NCBI GenBank assembly: GCA_035546855.1
Contig: DASZVY010000082.1
Location: 7,615-71,614, forward strand
Source: Nitrobacter sp035546855
GTDB taxonomy: Bacteria > Pseudomonadota > Alphaproteobacteria > Rhizobiales > Xanthobacteraceae
Length of the DNA stretch: 64,000 nt
Direction: 5' to 3'
The notes beneath the pieces were generated by a model. It saw only the letters and a program-made list of their open reading frames with translations. It ran no database searches and was not told the DNA's origin. Made by a program: the position numbers and the translations under genes. Numbering within the stretch: position 1 is the first letter of the stretch; each line of letters opens with the position of its first letter. Positions 17,688 to 26,086 of the stretch are shown here, in pieces.

Positions 17688-19547
17688 TCAACCCGGCGTT
17701 TCCTCGAAGGAGGCGCTGGCTTCAAGCCATTCTTCCTCGGCGCGCCGAAGGGCGTCGGCGGCGCTGATGCGCGCCTTGCCGAGTTGCGCGGCCTGTTTGG
17801 GATCGCGCTGGAACAGGTCGGGCAACGCCAGTGCCGCATCGATCTTGGCGATGATGCCCGTGATCCGCTCGATCTCGGCCTCCGCCTTTGCGATCTTCTG
17901 TTTGAGGGGAACGCGCTTTTCGGGCTTGTCGCGCTGAGGTTTCTCGGTGGCGCCGCGACGTTCGGAATTGTCGCGCGCGCTCCGCGTCGACAGCACCGTG
18001 CGGCGATAGTCGTCGAGGTCGCCGTCGTAAGGCGTCACCGTATGATCGGCGACCACCCACAGCCGGTCCGCGCAGGCTTCGATCAGATAACGGTCGTGAG
18101 ACACCATGATGACGGCGCCGGGAAAGTCGTTGATGGCTTCCGCCAATGTGGCGCGGCTGTCGATGTCGAGATGGTTGGTCGGCTCGTCCAGAATGATCAT
18201 GTTCGGCGCGAAGAATGTCGCCAGTCCGAGCAGCAGGCGGGCCTTCTCGCCGCCCGACAGGTTCCGCACCTTGGTATCGCCGGCCTTGCCGGAGAATCCG
18301 ATCGCGCCGACGCGCGCACGAACCTTGCTTTCAGGCGCATCCGGCATCAGCCGGCGCAGATGATCGTAGGATGAGCCGTCGAGATCGAGTTCATCGGTTT
18401 GATGTTGGGCAAAATAACCGATCGACAGCTTGTCGGCACGGACGATCTTGCCGGAAAACGGCGCGAGCTTGCCGGCCAGCAGCTTGACCAGCGTCGATTT
18501 GCCGTTGCCGTTGGCGCCGAGCAGCGCAATGCGGTCGTCGTTGTCGATCCGCAGCGTGACGCGCTTGAGCACCGGCGACGCAGGATCGTAGCCGACCGAG
18601 ACGTCGTCGGCCGCGATGATCGGCGGCGACAGCATCTTCTCCGGCGGCGGGAACGAGATGTCGTGGACGTCCTGCGTCACCAGCGCGGTTATGGGCTTCA
18701 TTTTCTCGAGCATCTTGACGCGTGATTGCGCCTGCCGGGCCTTGGATGCCTTGGCCTTGAAGCGGTCGACGAAATCCTGAAGCCGCTTGCGTTCCTCCGC
18801 CTGGCGCTTGGCGTGCTTGGCGTCGAGCATTTCACGCGCGGCGCGCTGCTCCTCGAACATCGAGTAGGTGCCCTTGTAGAGCGTCAGCTTGCCGCGATCG
18901 AGGTGCAGGATCTGATCGACCGAGGTGTCGAGCAGGTCGCGGTCATGGCTGATGACGATGACCGTGCGCGGATAGTGGGCGAGGTGATCCTCGAGCCACA
19001 GCGTGCCTTCCAGGTCGAGATAATTGGTCGGTTCGTCCAGCAGCAGCAGGTCCGGCGACGAAAACAGCGTCGCTGCGAGGGCGACCCGCATGCGCCAGCC
19101 ACCGGAGAATTCCGCGCACGGCCGGGCCTGATCGGCGGCCGAGAATCCGAGACCGCTGAGGATCGCCGCCGCGCGCGCCGGTGCCGAGTGGGCGTCGATG
19201 TCGACGAGGCGGGTCTGGATTTCTGCGATCCGGTGCGGATCGCCCGCGGCCTCCGCCTCGCGCAGCAGCGCGTCGCGTTCCAGGTCCGCCCTCAGCACGA
19301 CGTCGATCAGGGCGTCAGGCCCATCGGGAGCTTCCTGCGCCAGACCGCCGATGCGCCAGCGCGGTGGAATCGCGATCGTTCCGGTCTCGGTCGGCAGATC
19401 GCCGCGGATCGCATGGAAGAGGGTGGATTTCCCGACACCGTTGCGTCCGACAAAGCCCACGCGGGATCCCGGCGTGATCTGAACGGTGCTGCGATCGATC
19501 AGCAGCCGGCCCGCGATCCGGATGGAGATGTCGTTGAGGGTGAGCAT
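17688..19547 (-). CDS. ABC-F family ATPase
   Basis: The 619-residue soluble protein has two ABC ATPase modules and no membrane segments. The first has GRNGVGKST and the signature FSGGWRMR; the second has GANGNGKST and LSGGEKARLLLG. A linker of about 80 charged residues (about 235-310, rich in Lys, Arg and Glu) separates them, and a coiled-coil tail ends the protein. ABC-F proteins act on the ribosome in translation or on DNA rather than in transport. The domain order resembles the YheS/Uup type. The ATG at 19547 (MLTLNDISIRI) matches the family start; upstream in-frame starts at 19568 and 19583 lack ribosome sites. Confidence 0.9.
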   Translation of the reverse strand: MLTLNDISIRIAGRLLIDRSTVQITPGSRVGFVGRNGVGKSTLFHAIRGDLPTETGTIAIPPRWRIGGLAQEAPDGPDALIDVVLRADLERDALLREAEAAGDPHRIAEIQTRLVDIDAHSAPARAAAILSGLGFSAADQARPCAEFSGGWRMRVALAATLFSSPDLLLLDEPTNYLDLEGTLWLEDHLAHYPRTVIVISHDRDLLDTSVDQILHLDRGKLTLYKGTYSMFEEQRAAREMLDAKHAKRQAEERKRLQDFVDRFKAKASKARQAQSRVKMLEKMKPITALVTQDVHDISFPPPEKMLSPPIIAADDVSVGYDPASPVLKRVTLRIDNDDRIALLGANGNGKSTLVKLLAGKLAPFSGKIVRADKLSIGYFAQHQTDELDLDGSSYDHLRRLMPDAPESKVRARVGAIGFSGKAGDTKVRNLSGGEKARLLLGLATFFAPNMIILDEPTNHLDIDSRATLAEAINDFPGAVIMVSHDRYLIEACADRLWVVADHTVTPYDGDLDDYRRTVLSTRSARDNSERRGATEKPQRDKPEKRVPLKQKIAKAEAEIERITGIIAKIDAALALPDLFQRDPKQAAQLGKARISAADALRRAEEEWLEASASFEETPG

Positions 19548-19597
19548 GGCCGGGTTTTCACCCGCCATCGCCGCCGAACGCAACCCGTTTTTGAAGC

Positions 19598-19798
19598 CTA
19601 GCTGGTTGGATCGGCCGTCGGGCCTTCACCACCCTCGTGATCGAGAGCGGCGAGGAGCCTCTGCAATCGAGGCGGCAGCGAAGATGCCGGTTGCATGTCG
19701 TCGCGCAGCCGCCCCCCGATCGCCCGGCAGATCCACAGGCTGGTCGCCGTATCCATTTCTATCGACTCGTCTGGAAATAGGTTGCGCATGATCATCAT
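19598..19798 (-). CDS. Small NepR-like protein (putative anti-sigma-type helix protein)
   Basis: The 66-residue protein contains WICRAIGGRLRDDMQPASS followed by LPPRLQRLLAALDHE. This pattern (IGxxLR, a short gap, then LPxRLxxLLxxLD) resembles the two amphipathic helices of NepR, the anti-sigma factor of the alphaproteobacterial general stress response. No phyR or ecfG is nearby, so a true NepR role is uncertain. It lies 50 bp upstream of the ABC-F gene on the same strand. The start could also be Met15 (MDTATSLWIC). Confidence 0.6.
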   Translation of the reverse strand: MMIMRNLFPDESIEMDTATSLWICRAIGGRLRDDMQPASSLPPRLQRLLAALDHEGGEGPTADPTS

Positions 19799-19934
19799 CG
19801 GCTCGGACCATCCTTACCTGGAGATAAGTCGTTTGCGGCGGATTTGTTTCCGCGCGCCGATGGCTGCGCCCGACGCAAGTGGATGAAACCGCCCGCGAAT
19901 CAGAGCGGGGATCCGCTGACGCCATGACACGGCA

Positions 19935-19962
19935 AAACCCGGCCGCCCGCGCGGCCGGGTTT
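19935..19962 (-). terminator. Rho-independent terminator after the small secreted protein gene
   Basis: A perfect 12-bp stem AAACCCGGCCGC / GCGGCCGGGTTT with a 4-nt loop is followed by TTTT on the minus strand. It lies 22 bp after the stop of the minus-strand gene at 19984-20247. Confidence 0.8.
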
Positions 19963-19983
19963 GGTCAACTCCTGTCCCGTCGC

Positions 19984-20247
19984 TCAGTAGCAGCGATTCA
20001 CAATGCGCCAGCGCGGGCCCCAAGGGGTCGGAACGAGGCGGCGGACGTAGCAGCCGCCATAGCCATAATAGGCGGGAACGCCGACGATCACGCGCGGTCC
20101 GCCCCATCCCCAGCCGTGGTGCCATCCACCATGCCATCCGCCATGCCAACCATGGTGCCAGCCAGCGGCAGAAGCGGTCGTCGGCGCCAACGCGGTCGCG
20201 CCAAGCGCGGCCGCAGCAACAGCAGCGAGTGTGATTTTGCGGAACAT
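19984..20247 (-). CDS. Small secreted His/Gly/Trp-rich protein
   Basis: The start ATG at 20247 has a very strong ribosome site (AAGGAGAGGACC). The 87-residue product has a signal peptide (MFRKITLAAVAAAALG...ASAAG). A run of Gly-Trp-His repeats at about 28-46 follows, then a short Tyr/Gly segment with two Cys. The His/Trp repeats could bind metal, but this is inference. Proteins of this build are common in Bradyrhizobiaceae and have no assigned function. A strong terminator follows. Confidence 0.78.
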   Translation of the reverse strand: MFRKITLAAVAAAALGATALAPTTASAAGWHHGWHGGWHGGWHHGWGWGGPRVIVGVPAYYGYGGCYVRRLVPTPWGPRWRIVNRCY

Positions 20248-20561
20248 GGTCCTCTCCTTATGATTCGGGCGCGTACAGCGCCCCGGTGGTTGTCGTCTGT
20301 CCGTTGTCATTGAAAACGCAGACCAGCGGATCAGGTGCCGTGGTCGGAGCCTATCTTCTCAATCCTGAACCGCTCCGCGACGCCGGCTTCAGACATCGTT
20401 AATGATCGTGAATTCGCGGTAAGGCGGAAGCCGGGTACCCACAGGGAATGGTTCGGTCCGCCCATGCGCCCTTTTCGAGCGGCGGCCCTGCTTGCCCTGA
20501 TCGAATCGCGCCGATATAAGCGCCGCCGAAATCCCCCATCCCTGCATTCAAGGACAGTCTC
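20248..20561. other. 314-bp divergent intergenic region upstream of ndk
   Basis: It separates the minus-strand secreted protein gene from ndk. The only clear element is the ndk promoter candidate at 20492-20520. No RNA gene is recognised. Confidence 0.5.
20492..20520 (+). promoter_or_regulatory. Sigma-70-type promoter candidate for ndk
   Basis: TTGCCC and TATAAG are separated by exactly 17 bp, 41 bp before the ndk ATG. The -10 matches the consensus at five of six positions and the -35 at four of six. Confidence 0.55.
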
Positions 20562-20984
20562 ATGGCGATCGAGCGCACTTTTTCGATTATCAAACCCGAC
20601 GCGACGGCAAGAAACCTGACCGGCGCGATCAATGCCGTGATCGAGAAGGCCGGCTTGCGGATCGTGGCGCAGAAGCGCATCCGCATGAGCCGCGAGCAGG
20701 CCGAGACGTTTTATGCCGTCCACAAGGCGCGCCCGTTCTTCGGTGAACTGGTGGACTTCATGATTTCGGGGCCCGTCGTCGTCCAGGTTCTGGAAGGCGA
20801 AAACGCGGTGCTCAAGCATCGGGAGATCATGGGTGCGACCGATCCGGCCAAGGCGGCGGACGGAACGATCCGCAAGCTCTTCGCGAAATCGGTCGGCGAG
20901 AATTCGGTTCACGGATCGGATGCGGCCGAGACGGCGGCGATCGAGATCGCTCAGTTTTTCTCGGGTAACGAGATCGTCGGCTGA
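20562..20984 (+). CDS. ndk: Nucleoside diphosphate kinase
   Basis: This 140-residue enzyme transfers the gamma-phosphate from ATP to nucleoside diphosphates through a phosphohistidine. The family start AIERTFSIIKPDA and the end SVGENSVHGSDAAETAAIEI are present; the latter includes the active-site-proximal NxVHGSD, and the catalytic His is in KHREIMGATDP. AGGA lies upstream of the ATG. It is monocistronic or heads the TerC genes; the next start is 57 bp downstream. Confidence 0.96.
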   Translation: MAIERTFSIIKPDATARNLTGAINAVIEKAGLRIVAQKRIRMSREQAETFYAVHKARPFFGELVDFMISGPVVVQVLEGENAVLKHREIMGATDPAKAADGTIRKLFAKSVGENSVHGSDAAETAAIEIAQFFSGNEIVG

Positions 20985-21041
20985 CCGGCGCGACCCGTCT
21001 CACCGCGCGTGAGCGGGCTTTCCGTCGGCGGGGAGGGGGCG

Positions 21042-21908
21042 GTGAACTGGTTGCAGATATTCGACTCTGAAAACCTCGCCGCCTTTTCCGCCGGCTTTCT
21101 GGCCGACCTGCACAAGCCGGTGTTCTGGTTCGCCGTCGGCAAGATCATCTGGATCAATGTCCTGCTGTCGGGCGACAATGCGCTCGTCATCGCCATGGCC
21201 TGCCGCGGCCTGCAACCGCGGCAGCGGCTCTGGGGCATGGTCATCGGCGCCGGCATCGCCGTCGTCCTCCTGATTGCCTTCACCGGCATCGTGGCGACCT
21301 TGATGTCGCTGCCCTATCTGAAACTGGTTGGCGGATTGGCCCTGCTGCTGATCGCCGCCAAGCTCCTGGTGCCGGAAGGCGAGGGCGACAATGTCGCCGC
21401 CGGCGAGAGCCTGTGGCACGCCGTGCGGATCGTCGTCATCGCCGACATCATCATGAGCCTCGATAACGTCATCGCGGTCGCGGCGGCGGCGAACGGTCAG
21501 CTTCCGCTGTTGATCATCGGCCTCGCGGTCAGCATCCCGATGATCGTGGCCGGCGCCGCGCTGATCATGCTCATCCTCGACCGTTTCCCGATTCTGGTCT
21601 GGCTGGGAGCGACCTTGCTCGGCTGGATCGCGGGCGACGTCATTGAAACCGATCCGGCGGTTCAGCCGTTGCTCGCAAAGCTGCTTGACGGCCAGATTTC
21701 GTTCAATCTCGATGCCACCTCGAAATTGTGGGAAATCGCGCCGCACGTCATCGTTCGCGAGGATCTGGTCGAATCCCTGTGCTCGATTTTTGGCGCCGTA
21801 TCGGTTCTGATCGTCGGCTCAATCTGGCGCAGGTCGCGGCTGGCGAATACGTCGCGAATCGAGCCGGCGGGGCAGGACAAGAACGAGGCGATCGGCGCGG
21901 GCAATTAA
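21042..21908 (+). CDS. TerC family integral membrane protein, copy 1
   Basis: The GTG at 21042 is chosen because GGAGGGGG lies just upstream, giving 288 residues; a GTG at 21009 would add 11 residues. The TerC/Alx signature is clear: IIWINVLLSGDNALVIAMACRG, with the Asp-Asn pair, repeated later as DIIMSLDNVIAVAAAANG. About seven membrane segments are predicted. TerC/Alx proteins export manganese or load metal to secreted enzymes. It is highly similar to the next gene, so this is a tandem duplication. Its C-terminal loop (about 205-250) is the most divergent region. Confidence 0.88.
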   Translation: MNWLQIFDSENLAAFSAGFLADLHKPVFWFAVGKIIWINVLLSGDNALVIAMACRGLQPRQRLWGMVIGAGIAVVLLIAFTGIVATLMSLPYLKLVGGLALLLIAAKLLVPEGEGDNVAAGESLWHAVRIVVIADIIMSLDNVIAVAAAANGQLPLLIIGLAVSIPMIVAGAALIMLILDRFPILVWLGATLLGWIAGDVIETDPAVQPLLAKLLDGQISFNLDATSKLWEIAPHVIVREDLVESLCSIFGAVSVLIVGSIWRRSRLANTSRIEPAGQDKNEAIGAGN

Positions 21909-22005
21909 TCTCCCGCGATGGCGGTTCTGGCCAATTCGTCGCATCCCATCGGGCGAGCCTTGATGATAACTGCGGGCTTTTGCCGCGAGGCTGAAAGGAC
22001 GCAAC

Positions 22006-22845
22006 GTGAACTGGGTGCTTCACATCTTCGACCTCTCGACGATCTCGTCGATTTTGACCCAGTTTCAGCATGATGTTCATGAACCCGGTTTCTGGCTCGC
22101 TGTCGGTGAGATCATCTGGATCAACGTGCTGCTCTCCGGCGACAATGCGCTGGTGATCGCGCTGGCCTGCCGTGGCCTCGCCCCGCGCCAGCGGCTTTGG
22201 GGGATGATTCTCGGCGCCGGGGCCGCCGTCGTTCTCCGCATCATTTTCACCGGCATCGTCGCGACCCTGATGGAGTTGCCGTATCTCAAGCTTGTCGGCG
22301 GGCTCGCGTTGATCGTCATCGCCGCGAAATTGCTGGTCCCGGAGCACGACGACGATGATGGTGTCACGGCGGCGTCGCACGTCTGGGCGGCGGTACAGGT
22401 CGTCATGGTCGCCGATATCGTCATGAGCCTCGACAATGTGATCGCCGTGGCGGCGGCGGCCAACGGCAGCATTCCGCTGCTGATCCTCGGCCTTGCCATC
22501 AGCGTGCCGCTGATCGTCGCCGGCGCCGCCCTGATCATGGCGCTGCTGACGCGGCTGCCGATCCTGGTCTGGGCCGGCGCGGCGCTGCTCGGCTGGATCG
22601 CCGGCGCCGTGATCGCGACCGACCCGGCGATTGTCCCGCTGTTGCATCGCGCATTCGGCGGCGGTCTCGGAACTGGTCTGGATTCCGCGCTGGCTCCGCT
22701 CGGCCTTTCCCTCAAGTTCGGCGGGGGAGGTCATGGCGCGGAGTTGCTCGTGTCCGTGCTCTGCACCCTCGTTGTACTGGTCGCGGGCGCGCTGTGGCGT
22801 CGCCGTCGCGCGGACGGAGTCGATCACGCCGTGCCCGGCGCGTGA
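22006..22845 (+). CDS. TerC family integral membrane protein, copy 2
   Basis: This 279-residue paralogue of the preceding gene starts at a GTG with AAAGGA upstream. It shares the SGDNALVIALACRGLAPRQRLWGM and MSLDNVIAVAAAANG blocks almost residue for residue. Between membrane segments it carries a short acidic loop (EHDDDDG) absent from copy 1. The end is a basic RRRRADG tail. Metal-ion export is likely, with manganese the best-documented TerC/Alx substrate. Confidence 0.88.
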   Translation: MNWVLHIFDLSTISSILTQFQHDVHEPGFWLAVGEIIWINVLLSGDNALVIALACRGLAPRQRLWGMILGAGAAVVLRIIFTGIVATLMELPYLKLVGGLALIVIAAKLLVPEHDDDDGVTAASHVWAAVQVVMVADIVMSLDNVIAVAAAANGSIPLLILGLAISVPLIVAGAALIMALLTRLPILVWAGAALLGWIAGAVIATDPAIVPLLHRAFGGGLGTGLDSALAPLGLSLKFGGGGHGAELLVSVLCTLVVLVAGALWRRRRADGVDHAVPGA

Positions 22846-22888
22846 CCGCGGTGCCGCATCGCCCTGTGTCGCCTTGAAGCGGCTGTCG

Positions 22889-23542
22889 TCAGATGACCGT
22901 CGGAGAGACCAGCGCGTCGTCGGCGCTGGCGCCTGCCGACGACTTGCAGAGGTCGCCGTCGAGGCGCGTGGCGCCGCTCGCGACGAGGTAAAGGGCATCG
23001 GGATAGATGCGATGTTCGACACCGAGCACGCGGGCGGCCAGCGTGTCGGCCGTGTCGTCGTCGAGCACCGGGACCGCCCCCTGCATGATGATGGGGCCCG
23101 CATCGGTCTCGGGAATGACGAAATGCACGGTCGCACCCGAGATCTTCACGCCGGCGTGCAGGGCCTGGCCATGCGGATCGAGCCCCGGAAACGACGGCAG
23201 CAGCGACGGATGGATATTGAGCATCCGCCCGTACCACCGCTGCACGAAGCCGGCGGTGAACAGCCGCATGAAGCCGCCGAGACAGATCAGGTCGATACGA
23301 TGCTGATCGAGCACGTCCTGCAGCTTGCTTTCAAAAGCCGCGCGGTCCTGGCCGAACGGCTTGCTCTCGATCACCAGGGTCGGGATGCCTGCCGCCTTGG
23401 CTTTCTCGAGCCCTGGCGCATCCGCCTTGTTGGAAATCACAATGACGATGTCGGCCGGATAGTTCTCCGCCGACGCGGCCCGGATCAGCGCCGTCATGTT
23501 CGAGCCGCGTCCGGAGATCAGGATTGCGACGCGGCGTTTCAT
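22889..23542 (-). CDS. purN: Phosphoribosylglycinamide formyltransferase (folate-dependent)
   Basis: This 217-residue enzyme formylates GAR in purine synthesis. It begins KRRVAILISGRGSNMTALI and has the catalytic block RMLNIHPSLLPSFPG (with the Asn and His) and the conserved VHFVIPETDAGPII. It is 21 bp downstream of purM on the same strand, the normal purMN order. Beyond the family end there is an extra 15-residue tail, SSAGASADDALVSPT, of no known role. Confidence 0.96.
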   Translation of the reverse strand: MKRRVAILISGRGSNMTALIRAASAENYPADIVIVISNKADAPGLEKAKAAGIPTLVIESKPFGQDRAAFESKLQDVLDQHRIDLICLGGFMRLFTAGFVQRWYGRMLNIHPSLLPSFPGLDPHGQALHAGVKISGATVHFVIPETDAGPIIMQGAVPVLDDDTADTLAARVLGVEHRIYPDALYLVASGATRLDGDLCKSSAGASADDALVSPTVI

Positions 23543-23563
23543 GTTTTCACCATGACGGGTAGG

Positions 23564-24634
23564 TCAGAACGCAAGATCGAGATGGTTGTCGTAGACGACG
23601 CGGTCGCCTGAGGCTTCGATGACGTTGCCGAGCAGCATCACGGCTTCGCCTGCCGCCGTCAGCACGTCCATGACCTGATGCACCGCGTCCGGCCTGACGA
23701 TCGCGATCATGCCGACGCCGCAGTTGAAGGTGCGCAGCAGTTCGAGTTCGCTGACGCCGCCCTGTCGCGCCAGCCATTTGAAGACCGGCAGCACCGCCAC
23801 CTTCGCGAGGTCGACGCGGACGCCGAGGTGCCTGGGCAGCACGCGCGGAATGTTGTCGGTGAACCCGCCGCCGGTGATATGGGCGAGGCCTTTGACCGCG
23901 CCGGTCTCGCGGATCGCGCGCAGGCAGGATTTGACGTAGAGCCGGGTCGGCGTCAGCAGGGCGCCGCCGAGCGTCATCACCGGCGCGAACGGGGCAGGCG
24001 CATTGAATGCGATTCCCGAGGACTCCACGATCTTTCGGACCAGGGAAAATCCGTTGGCGTGAACGCCGGAGGAGGCGAGCCCGATCACGGCGTCGCCGGC
24101 GGCGATGTCCCGGCCCGGCAAAAGCGTGCCGCGCTCGGCCGCGCCGACCGCAAAGCCCGCGAGATCGTAGTCGCCGTCCTTGTAGAGACCGGGCATCTCG
24201 GCGGTTTCGCCGCCGATCAGCGCGCAGCCGGATTCCCGGCAACCCTCGGCGATCCCCGCCACGATCGCGGCGGCCGCCTCCGGATCGAGCTTGCCGCAGG
24301 CGAAATAATCGAGGAAGAACAGCGGCTCAGCGCTCTGGACCACAAGATCGTTGACGGACATCGCCACCAGGTCGATGCCGATGCCGTCGTGCAGCCCGGT
24401 TTCGATGGCGATCTTGACCTTGGTCCCGACCCCGTCGGTGGCCGCCACCAGCACCGGGTCGGTAAAGCCGGCAGCCTTGAGGTCGAACAATCCGCCGAAT
24501 CCACCGATCTCGGCGTCGGCGCCGGCGCGCGCCGTGGCCCGCACCATGGGCTTGATGAGATCGACCAGCCGGTTACCGGCGTCGATATCGACGCCCGCGT
24601 CCGCGTAGGTGAGGCCATTTTTCCTGTTGGTCAT
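23564..24634 (-). CDS. purM: Phosphoribosylformylglycinamidine cyclo-ligase
   Basis: PurM forms AIR from FGAM with ATP. The 356-residue protein starts MTNRKNGLTYADAGVDIDAG, the usual form in this family, with GGAA seven bases upstream; an ATG two codons earlier is possible. VAATDGVGTKVKIA and IGGETAEMPGLY are the nucleotide and substrate motifs. It is divergent from the CDP-alcohol phosphatidyltransferase gene and followed by purN. Confidence 0.96.
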   Translation of the reverse strand: MTNRKNGLTYADAGVDIDAGNRLVDLIKPMVRATARAGADAEIGGFGGLFDLKAAGFTDPVLVAATDGVGTKVKIAIETGLHDGIGIDLVAMSVNDLVVQSAEPLFFLDYFACGKLDPEAAAAIVAGIAEGCRESGCALIGGETAEMPGLYKDGDYDLAGFAVGAAERGTLLPGRDIAAGDAVIGLASSGVHANGFSLVRKIVESSGIAFNAPAPFAPVMTLGGALLTPTRLYVKSCLRAIRETGAVKGLAHITGGGFTDNIPRVLPRHLGVRVDLAKVAVLPVFKWLARQGGVSELELLRTFNCGVGMIAIVRPDAVHQVMDVLTAAGEAVMLLGNVIEASGDRVVYDNHLDLAF

Positions 24635-24752
24635 GCGCATATTCCGGGGATTTCCGGCTGGTTACGTGGGATTCCGGGCGAGCGCAATGGCTCGCGTGCC
24701 CGAGCTGCATATACTATGTGGGACGACAGGCCGGGAACCAGGGACAGGTCGC

Positions 24753-25295
24753 GTGAGTATCCCGAACATCATTACGCTCGGCCGCATTCTGCTGGTGCCG
24801 TTCATCATCTGGGCAATCGCTTCCAGCCAGATGGAAATCGCCTTTGCCATCTTCATCGTGGCCGGCGTCAGCGACGCGGTCGACGGCTTCCTGGCCAAGC
24901 GGTTCAACATGGCGAGCGAACTCGGCGCGTTGCTCGATCCCCTGGCCGACAAGGCGCTGCTGGTCTCGATCTACGTCACGCTTGGCATCTGGGGGGCGAT
25001 GCCGCGGTGGCTCGTGATTCTCGTGGTGTCCCGCGACATCATGATCGTCGGCGCCGTCATCGTGTCGTGGCTGTTCGACAGGCCGATTCCGATGAAACCG
25101 CTGATGGTGTCGAAGCTCAATACGTTCGCGCAGGTGGCGTTTGCCGCGCTGGTGCTCGCGGCCCTTGGCTTCGGCTTCAAGTCCTCGCCCTTTGACGTTA
25201 TCCTGATGGGCGCGGTCGCGATCTTGACCTTGCTTTCGGTCTCCTTCTATCTCGTCGAGTGGGTCCGCCACATGAGCACGATCGAGCAGGGCTGA
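24753..25295 (+). CDS. CDP-alcohol phosphatidyltransferase (PgsA-like)
   Basis: The GTG at 24753 gives 180 residues, close to E. coli PgsA (182). The CDP-OH-P motif is present as DGFLAKR...GALLDPLAD, with all three Asp of the D-x3-D pair and Lys in place of the first Arg. Five or six membrane segments are visible. The likely reaction transfers phosphatidyl from CDP-diacylglycerol to glycerol-3-phosphate, but other alcohol acceptors are possible. It is 39 bp upstream of hdaA and probably shares its promoter. Confidence 0.86.
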   Translation: MSIPNIITLGRILLVPFIIWAIASSQMEIAFAIFIVAGVSDAVDGFLAKRFNMASELGALLDPLADKALLVSIYVTLGIWGAMPRWLVILVVSRDIMIVGAVIVSWLFDRPIPMKPLMVSKLNTFAQVAFAALVLAALGFGFKSSPFDVILMGAVAILTLLSVSFYLVEWVRHMSTIEQG

Positions 25296-25334
25296 GGCTG
25301 TCGCGGTCGGGTGCAGGGTTGCAGGGAGTAGCGC

Positions 25335-26021
25335 GTGGCAGGCCGCCCGGAACCTCGTCAATTGGCATTCTCGCTGCCGCACGCCGAGAGCTTCTCGCGC
25401 GATAACTTCCTGGAAGGGCCGGCGAACGCGGCTGCGCTGTCGCTGATCGAAAGCTGGCCGGACTGGCCGAACCGGATCATGCTGCTGTCCGGGCCGGAGG
25501 GGTCCGGCAAGAGCCATCTCGCGGCGATCTGGGCCGAACTGGCGGGGGCGCGCGCGATCAGCGCGCACGCGCTGACGGCGGCGGACGTTCCGGCGAGCCT
25601 GGCGACGGGCGCCCTCGTGGTCGAGGACGTGAATCCCTCCGCCTTCGACGAGCGCGCCCTGTTTCATCTGATGAACCTCGTGCGCGAGCAGGAGGCCTGT
25701 CTCCTGCTCACCGCGCGTATTCCCCCGGTCGCCTTCGACATCGAATTGCGGGACCTGCGCTCGCGGCTGCGCGCGGTGCCGGTGGTCTCGCTGATGCCGC
25801 CGGACGATCAGTTGCTCCGCGCCTTGATCGTGAAATTCTGCGCCGACCGGCAGATGACCGTCGACGAGGGGGTTGTGAGCTTTCTCGCCACCCGGATCGA
25901 GCGGTCCTTCGCGGCCGCGCGGCAGGCCGTGGCGGAACTCGACGCGGAGGCCCTTCGGCTCGGCCGTCCCGTCACGCGTGCGCTGGCGGCCGGGCTGCTG
26001 CGGGATGGCCGCCGGGATTGA
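25335..26021 (+). CDS. hdaA: DnaA-related regulatory ATPase HdaA
   Basis: The 228-residue protein resembles the AAA+ region of DnaA without its DNA-binding domain. It starts QLAFSLPHAESFSRDNFLEGPAN and has the P-loop SGPEGSGKSHL near residue 50, then VVEDVNP as a Walker B-like segment. HdaA promotes hydrolysis of DnaA-bound ATP with the sliding clamp and so limits re-initiation. The N-terminal RQLAFSLPH is a plausible clamp-binding peptide. The GTG start is preceded by AGGGAG. Confidence 0.88.
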   Translation: MAGRPEPRQLAFSLPHAESFSRDNFLEGPANAAALSLIESWPDWPNRIMLLSGPEGSGKSHLAAIWAELAGARAISAHALTAADVPASLATGALVVEDVNPSAFDERALFHLMNLVREQEACLLLTARIPPVAFDIELRDLRSRLRAVPVVSLMPPDDQLLRALIVKFCADRQMTVDEGVVSFLATRIERSFAAARQAVAELDAEALRLGRPVTRALAAGLLRDGRRD

Positions 26022-26086
26022 GGCGCTGTCCGCTTCGCACGGCACGGCGGCATTATCCGGCGTTTGCCGCGCCGGGTCGCGCAATC

